Positions 5,701 to 8,757 of a stretch of DNA of 8,757 bases are shown in pieces. Source of the stretch: an uncultured Prevotella sp. Lineage in GTDB: Bacteria > Bacteroidota > Bacteroidia > Bacteroidales > Bacteroidaceae. The DNA lies in NCBI GenBank assembly GCA_900543585.1, contig UQRP01000056.1, forward strand, positions 1 to 8,757, given 5' to 3'. The translations under genes were made by a program, and so were the position numbers. Positions within the stretch are counted from its first letter, which is position 1; the number at the start of each line of letters is the position of its first letter. The notes beneath the pieces were generated by a model. It saw nothing but the letters and a program-made list of their open reading frames with translations. It searched no databases and was not told the origin of the DNA.

Positions 5701-6466
5701 TGGGGTCGTTGAGGTCCTTGCTCGTGGCCAGGCAGAGCAGGTGGTCGTGGGCCTCGGCGGTGTCCTGGTCCTCGAAGTGGCAGTCGTTGGTGCAGATGAG
5801 CTTGATGCCGTATTCCTTGGCAAAGCCCATGAGGACCTTGTTTACCTTCTGTTGCAGGGGATAGACCTCTCTGTTGGCACGGATGTTGGGGTCGGTGACC
5901 TTATGTCGCTGCAGCTCCAGGTAGAAGTCGTCGCCAAAGAGGTTGTGGTACCATTCCACGGCCTCGCGAGCCCCTGGGATGTCGCCGGCGAGAATCTTCT
6001 GCGGTATCTCGCCGCCGAGGCATGCCGAGCTGACGATGAGGCCCTCGTGGTATTTCTCGATGTCGTAGCGGTCGGTGCGCGGCTTATAGTAGTATCCGTC
6101 GACCCAGGAGCGGCTGACGAGCTTGATGAGGTTCTTATAGCCACGGTAGTTCTTGGCCAGGACGATGAGGTGGTAGCCGGAGTTGTCGCCGGCAGCCTTG
6201 TCGCGGTCCTCCTTATGATGGTGGGCGACATACATCTCGCAGCCGAAGATGGGCTTGAAAGGCTCCAAACCCTCACCCTTGCGCTTCTTGTTGACAGAGG
6301 CACAGTAGTCGGCAAACTCCTTGATGCCGTACATCACACCGTGGTCGGTGATGGCCATACCCTTCATGCCGTCCTTGATGGCTTTGTCGACAAGATGCGG
6401 GACCTTGGACTGGCCGTCGAGGATGCTGTAATGGGTGTGGACGTGTAAGTGGACAAAATCTTCCAT
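2747..6466 (-). CDS. dnaE: DNA polymerase III subunit alpha
   Basis: The 1239-residue protein is a full-length DnaE-type replicative polymerase. The N-terminal PHP domain opens with HLHVHTHYS (6-14) and includes AITDHGVMYG. The C-family palm carries the catalytic acidic residues D471 and D473 in PDIDTDF, with the third at D635 in IKMDFLG. A helix-hairpin-helix region lies near 900-935 (FGLAAIKGMG), and a clamp-binding-like motif NSLFG is at 997-1001. An OB-fold domain starts near 1070 (LTFGGIVTKV). No separate DnaQ-like proofreading domain is present. It is somewhat longer than E. coli DnaE (1160), as in other Bacteroidetes. It is the first gene of a leftward unit with tsaE and has a short leader of about 20 bases. 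The start at 6466 places HLHVHTHYS at the usual distance, and no earlier in-frame start fits between it and the promoter. No frameshift or intein was seen. Confidence 0.98.
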   Translation of the reverse strand: MEDFVHLHVHTHYSILDGQSKVPHLVDKAIKDGMKGMAITDHGVMYGIKEFADYCASVNKKRKGEGLEPFKPIFGCEMYVAHHHKEDRDKAAGDNSGYHLIVLAKNYRGYKNLIKLVSRSWVDGYYYKPRTDRYDIEKYHEGLIVSSACLGGEIPQKILAGDIPGAREAVEWYHNLFGDDFYLELQRHKVTDPNIRANREVYPLQQKVNKVLMGFAKEYGIKLICTNDCHFEDQDTAEAHDHLLCLATSKDLNDPTRMVYTKQEWFKTRAEMNDIFADVPEALANTVEILNKVEVYSIDHGPIMPFFPIPESFGTEEEWRKKYTEEDLYREFTTDENGENPLPKDKADAVIERLGGYDKIYRIKFEADYLAKLAYEGAKKRYGDPIPDNVREHVNFELHVMKTMGFPGYFLIVQDFINAARNDLGVWVGPGRGSAAGSVVAYCLGITKIDPLKYDLLFERFLNPDRVNLPDIDTDFDDDGRGKVLQWVMQKYGKENCAHIITYSSMATKNSISDVARVEKLPLERANALKKAIPDRLPDGLKMNLTNAIKCTPELREAEVSPDPRERNTIKYARQLEGTIRGTGIHACGFIICRDPISDWVPVSTADDPDYPDRKCDVTQYDGHVIESTGLIKMDFLGLKTLSELKEACKVIKQTTGEEVDLDNIPIDDDLTYKLYQEGRTIGTFQFESPGMQKYLKELHPTVFEDLIAMNALYRPGPMDYIPEFIARKKDPSRIKYDIPCMEKYLKDTYGITVYQEQVMLLSRQLANFTRGESDALRKAMGKKKKAIVDAMKPRFLKQGQENGHDPKVLEKIWSDWEKFASYAFNKSHATCYSWVAYQTAYLKAHYPAEFMAALMTRRFSDINEITKLMEECKAMGVMTKGPNVNESYAEFGVNDKGEIRFGLAAIKGMGSNAAAAIVRERQANGPYKDIYDFAGRVSLKDVNRKAFESLALSGGFDCFGLMREQYLAPNSKGEVFLDSLVRFGQQYQQDKKEAANSLFGAMATEVSIAFPQPPKTEPWSPIERLGREKELVGIYLSAHPLDQYSLILNNLCNTKCPEMGDRGIQEQLAQREELTFGGIVTKVSQRFTKRGNPFGLVTIEDFTGPGEIALFGEEWGRWNGKLTEGCPVFVKAKYVKLYPTSQSYSLQIQNVEYLQTVKDERIERFTINVPSRAIDETVVSDIMSIISDTPGRTELYFNINDEERHTNILLRSTLKRIEVGKELVEYVNSKNEMSYTVN

Positions 6467-6491
6467 TTGGGAAAATAATCTTTTTGAGGTG

Positions 6492-6523
6492 TAAAGTTAC
6501 GCCGAAATAGCGACATATCCAAA
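6492..6523 (-). promoter_or_regulatory. Promoter of dnaE-tsaE
   Basis: The minus strand reads TTTG (6523-6520), 20 bases, then TAACTTTA (6499-6492) followed by CA. The last base of the -7 box is A rather than G, the only deviation among the five promoters, and may make it weaker. Predicted start near 6484-6488, about 20 bases from the dnaE ATG. Confidence 0.7.
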
Positions 6524-6539
6524 AGAAGAACAGAAATAA

Positions 6540-6571
6540 TTTGTGGGTTCAATAAAAAAGATTTAACTTTG
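6540..6571 (+). promoter_or_regulatory. Promoter of the psd-pssA operon
   Basis: TTTG (6540-6543), 20 bases and TAACTTTG (6564-6571) followed by CA form a full-consensus promoter. Its -33 box is separated from that of the divergent dnaE promoter by only 16 bases. The expected transcript start (about 6575-6579) coincides with the psd ATG at 6577. Confidence 0.85.
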
Positions 6572-6576
6572 CAGTC

Positions 6577-7305
6577 ATGGTAAAGCGACTTAAAAGACTC
6601 AAGAAAATACATATCCACCGCGAAGGCACGGACCAGCTCACGGCCGGTGCCCTGTTCATCGTCTTAGGCACCCTGCTGTTGTGGTCTCTCCACGCCACGC
6701 TGACAATATGGCCTGCGGTGGCCTTCTTCATCATCTTCGGCACCCTCTATGCCGGTGTCATCAACTTCTATCAGTGTCCTATCCGTTATCTCAACGTCGA
6801 GGATACTGAGGGTGTCGTCGTGGCTCCCTGTGACGGTAAGGTCGTCGTCATCGAGGACGTCATGGAGGATAAATACTTCCACGACAAGCGGAAGCAGATC
6901 TCCATCTTCATGAGTCCCCTCAACGTCCATGCCAACTGGTTTCCCTGCGACGGTAAGATTAAGCATGTTGAGCATTTCGACGGCAACTACCACAAGGCAT
7001 GGCTGCCCAAGGCGAGCTCCGAGAACGAGCATGCCGACATCATCATCACCACGGAGGATGGCGACGACGTCCTCTGCCGCCAGATAGCCGGTGCCATGGC
7101 GCGCCGCATCGTCACCTACGCCAAGGAGGGTGAGGAGTGCTATATCGACGAGCACTTAGGCTTCATCAAGCTGGGCTCGCGGGTAGACATCTTCCTGCCT
7201 GTCGACGCTGAGGTGAAGGTGAAGATGGGTCAGAAGACCGTCGGCGACCTCACCGTGCTGGCTCAGCTGAAGAAGCATGCCGCAGCCCCCGAGGCCCAGG
7301 CTTGA
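6577..7305 (+). CDS. psd: Phosphatidylserine decarboxylase proenzyme
   Basis: The 242-residue protein is a short-type Psd that converts phosphatidylserine to phosphatidylethanolamine at the inner membrane. Two hydrophobic segments (about 22-38 and 44-62) anchor the N terminus. D86 in APCDGKV and H118 in MSPLNVHANW match the conserved Asp and His of the self-processing site. The cleavage motif is GSRVD (200-204): cutting between G200 and S201 would give a beta chain of 200 residues and an alpha chain of 42, with S201 becoming the pyruvoyl group. The start at 6577 fits the family N terminus (basic segment ending in IHIHREG) but lies only five bases after the -7 box, so the message should be leaderless or nearly so. 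It is the first gene of an operon with pssA, which makes its substrate. The alanine-rich tail (AAAPEAQA) is unremarkable. Confidence 0.96.
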   Translation: MVKRLKRLKKIHIHREGTDQLTAGALFIVLGTLLLWSLHATLTIWPAVAFFIIFGTLYAGVINFYQCPIRYLNVEDTEGVVVAPCDGKVVVIEDVMEDKYFHDKRKQISIFMSPLNVHANWFPCDGKIKHVEHFDGNYHKAWLPKASSENEHADIIITTEDGDDVLCRQIAGAMARRIVTYAKEGEECYIDEHLGFIKLGSRVDIFLPVDAEVKVKMGQKTVGDLTVLAQLKKHAAAPEAQA

Positions 7306-7355
7306 TAATCCTTTTAAAGCCATCTCTACTGCACAATAACAAAAACGACAATATC

Positions 7356-8180
7356 ATGAGCGAAGACAAAAAAATGACAACTTTAGACAATCCGGTGGAG
7401 GCGCCGGCTCAGCCTGCCCAGGGTGGCAAGCTGTCGCTCATCAACTTCCCCAACGCGCTGACCTGCATGAATCTCATCTCGGGATGCATCGCCACGTGCT
7501 TCGCTTTCTTCCATAGTCCCGACCTGGCGCTGATGTGGATCATCATCGGTGCCGTCTTCGACTTCTTCGATGGCATGAGTGCCCGCGCCCTGCATATCGC
7601 CTCGCCGATAGGCAAGGAGCTCGACTCTTTAGCCGACGATGTCACCTTCGGAGTGGCACCGTCTACCATCATCTTCTCACAGCTCATCATCATGGACTTC
7701 CCACCGTCGTGGGGTGTGGTGAGCAGCTATATCCCCTTTGTGGCTTATCTCATGGCGGCCTTCTCAGCCCTGCGCTTGGCGAAGTTCAACCTCGACACGC
7801 GTCAGTCTATGGGCTTCATCGGTCTGCCCACACCTGCCAACGCCCTCTTCTGGGGCTCGCTGATCCTCACGGCCTCGGAATGGTTCAATAGCCTGTCGTG
7901 GGGTGCCTTCCTCATCATCGTGCTGATGCTCGTCAGCTGCTGGCTCCTCATCTCCGAGGTGCCGATGTTCGCACTGAAGTTCAAGCACTGGGGGCTGAAG
8001 GGCAATGAGCTGCGCTATGGCTTCCTCGCCGTCTCGGCCCTCGTCATCATCGGCAAGACCATCGTCGGCTACACGCATGGCAGCATCGCCATGGGATTCC
8101 TCGGATCCTGGTGGATAGTCATCGTACTCTATATCCTCGTCTCCGTCATCGCTGATCTGTCGAAGCGCGGCGAGGCGTAG
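7356..8180 (+). CDS. pssA: CDP-diacylglycerol-serine O-phosphatidyltransferase
   Basis: The 274-residue membrane protein is a PssA of the CDP-alcohol phosphatidyltransferase family. It joins CDP-diacylglycerol and serine to make phosphatidylserine, the substrate of the upstream Psd. The family signature is complete: D69, D72-G73, A76-R77, G86, D90 and D94, with the spacing DxxDGxxAR-x8-GxxxDxxxD. Several hydrophobic helices follow (around IIFSQLIIM, YIPFVAYLMAAF, AFLIIVLMLVSCWLL and WWIVIVLYILVSVIA). The frame is open back to a TTG at 7302 overlapping the psd stop, but ATG 7356 is preferred. ATG 7374 is an alternative that would drop six residues. Even from 7356 there is a polar, Pro/Ala-rich leader of about 25 residues (DNPVEAPAQPAQGG) before the catalytic domain. 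The 50-base gap from psd holds no promoter, so the two are probably cotranscribed. Confidence 0.94.
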   Translation: MSEDKKMTTLDNPVEAPAQPAQGGKLSLINFPNALTCMNLISGCIATCFAFFHSPDLALMWIIIGAVFDFFDGMSARALHIASPIGKELDSLADDVTFGVAPSTIIFSQLIIMDFPPSWGVVSSYIPFVAYLMAAFSALRLAKFNLDTRQSMGFIGLPTPANALFWGSLILTASEWFNSLSWGAFLIIVLMLVSCWLLISEVPMFALKFKHWGLKGNELRYGFLAVSALVIIGKTIVGYTHGSIAMGFLGSWWIVIVLYILVSVIADLSKRGEA

Positions 8181-8207
8181 TCATTATCCTTCTGATACTC
8201 AAAGAAT

Positions 8208-8501
8208 ATGGAACAGGTTCTTGAGTTTATCTTCTTTGTCTTTGTCATCGCCCTTGTCATGACTGCCGTCGTCGTCTACCGTCTCTACCGGCGTCTGCGC
8301 AAGAATGTGCGTGACTTTACCAACCAGGCCATGGGTGGTTTCACGGCGTCGTCACAGGAGGACGCTGCCCACGAGTCGTATTCTTCTTCCTCGACGACGG
8401 ACGCTGGTGATACCATCATCGACACGCGGAGTCCTCAGGATGTCAACAAAAAGATTTTCGCCAAAGACGAGGGCGAATATGTGGACTTCAAGGAGAAGTA
8501 A
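8208..8501 (+). CDS. Small single-pass membrane protein, DUF4834-like
   Basis: The 97-residue protein has one N-terminal hydrophobic helix (about 5-25, EFIFFVFVIALVMTAVVVY), then a basic stretch (RLYRRLRKNVRD), a polar Ser/Thr/Asp-rich linker (about 46-70) and a conserved-looking end, KDEGEYVDFKE. By the positive-inside rule the tail should be cytoplasmic. The layout and the GEYVDF ending resemble DUF4834, a Bacteroidetes family of unknown function that I recall beside phospholipid genes; that assignment is from memory of the family. It starts 27 bases after pssA with no promoter, so it is probably the third gene of the psd operon. A role near PE synthesis is only inferred from position. Confidence 0.8.
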   Translation: MEQVLEFIFFVFVIALVMTAVVVYRLYRRLRKNVRDFTNQAMGGFTASSQEDAAHESYSSSSTTDAGDTIIDTRSPQDVNKKIFAKDEGEYVDFKEK

Positions 8502-8567
8502 TCGCGAGGATAGCAGGACATAAGCGATTGATTTCAACCAAAACCTGGAAAACCGCTTTGTGTCAGC

Positions 8568-8590
8568 GGCAAGGGCTTGGGCCCTTTGCC
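8568..8590 (+). other. Hairpin overlapping the left inverted repeat
   Basis: GGCAAGGGC (8568-8576) pairs with GCCCTTTGCC (8581-8590) around a 4-base loop, with one bulged T. It uses the last six bases of the outer left inverted repeat, so it excludes full pairing of the outer repeats. Without a following U tract it is a poor intrinsic terminator, but it lies where the psd-pssA operon should end. Confidence 0.45.
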
Positions 8591-8649
8591 ATTTGCGGGT
8601 TGAGGGCTTGTGAGAGGCGTTGCCTCTCCCCGCCCTCAACCCGCAAATG
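8590..8649. repeat. Long perfect palindrome with nested hairpin
   Basis: CATTTGCGGGTTGAGGGC (8590-8607) and its exact complement (8632-8649) form an 18-bp perfect stem. Inside, GAGAGGC-GTT-GCCTCTC (8612-8628) makes a second hairpin with a 7-bp stem and 3-base loop. A stem this long is far beyond chance and should fold in RNA and extrude in single-stranded DNA. It is the core of the MITE-like element. Confidence 0.85.
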
Positions 8650-8701
8650 TCAGATTCTCCTACGTCGAATCTTGGCGCTGCCACAAAGAAAACCTTGAAA
8701 A

Positions 8702-8734
8702 CATGCGATACCACCGCATGAAATCATAATTTTG
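8702..8734 (+). promoter_or_regulatory. Possible promoter with adjacent inverted repeat, for a gene beyond the window
   Basis: TAATTTTG (8727-8734) matches the TAnnTTTG -7 consensus, but no YTTG stands 20 bases upstream and the following bases are TA, not CA, so it is weaker than the other promoters here. Where the -33 box should be there is an inverted repeat, CATGCG (8702-8707) and CGCATG (8715-8720), which could be an operator or a transcript hairpin. No reading frame can be tied to it in the 23 bases that remain. Confidence 0.3.
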
Positions 8735-8757
8735 TACTGAGGAGTCTCTTGGATTTA

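Larger units (their letters stand above)
8540..8702. mobile_element. MITE-like palindromic element without a gene
   Basis: CTTTGTGTCAGCGGCAAG (8556-8573) and CTTGGCGCTGCCACAAAG (8671-8688) are inverted repeats matching at 16 of 18 positions. Outside them lie AAAACCTGGAAAAC (8540-8553) and AAAACCTTGAAAAC (8689-8702), direct repeats matching at 13 of 14, as a target-site duplication would. The inside has no reading frame of note but a strong nested palindrome. Taken together it looks like a miniature non-autonomous element of about 133 bases. Alternatives are a 3' processing structure for the psd operon or a recombination site. No family was recognised. Confidence 0.5.

Noticed and set aside
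3347..6448. Several long plus-strand frames opposite dnaE
   Set aside because: They mirror the codon bias of dnaE, lack promoters and give repetitive Leu/Val/Glu-rich products.
7302..7355. TTG start for pssA overlapping the psd stop
   Set aside because: The extra residues lack homology to PssA, and ATG 7356 is a better start.
8512..8520. AGCAGGACA shared with the left arm of the transposase unit (1103-1111)
   Set aside because: A single 9-base match in a window of this size is compatible with chance, and the neighbouring bases do not match.
8556..8688. Invertible (phase-variable) promoter between inverted repeats
   Set aside because: Repeat length and distance would suit one, but neither strand between the repeats has a TAnnTTTG box, and the interior is itself a palindrome.

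Overview
The window looks like a chromosomal segment from a Bacteroidales bacterium, most probably Prevotella or a close relative. Three things suggest this. Five promoters follow the Bacteroidetes pattern (-33 YTTG, 20 bases, -7 TAAMTTTRCA). The gene set and order (dnaE-tsaE-trxA divergent from psd-pssA-DUF4834) is one I associate with Bacteroidales. The encoded proteins read like family members from that order. The genus is an inference.

Layout. Positions 1-49 hold the 5' half of an initiator tRNA (minus strand, cut by the window edge). Its promoter is back to back with that of a TetR/AcrR-type regulator (309-899, plus). The gap between the convergent regulator and trxA holds a mobile unit at 961-1789: a small Y1 (HUH) transposase gene between two inverted arms of about 152 bases, each made of several nested hairpins. 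Degenerate 7-base repeats lie just outside both arms. Next, on the minus strand and read right to left, come dnaE (2747-6466), tsaE (2324-2734) and trxA (1834-2154). dnaE and tsaE are 12 bases apart and probably cotranscribed; trxA has its own promoter. A divergent promoter pair at 6492-6571 drives dnaE to the left and psd to the right. psd, pssA and a small membrane protein of the DUF4834 type follow as a likely operon (6577-8501). The window ends with a compact palindromic element (about 8540-8702) and a possible promoter for a gene beyond the edge.

How the genes work together. PssA makes phosphatidylserine from CDP-diacylglycerol and serine, and Psd decarboxylates it to phosphatidylethanolamine, so the right-hand operon is a complete PE branch. 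DnaE is the replicative polymerase, TsaE belongs to the tRNA t6A pathway and thioredoxin serves general thiol reduction; these three are neighbours rather than one pathway.

The parts most worth a second look are the non-coding ones. The transposase unit resembles a REPtron (a RAYT-type transposase between inverted REP-like palindromes), and a paired substitution in its terminal hairpins preserves the stem. The palindrome at the right end has near-perfect 14-base direct repeats outside 18-base inverted repeats, as a MITE would. psd appears to be transcribed with almost no leader.
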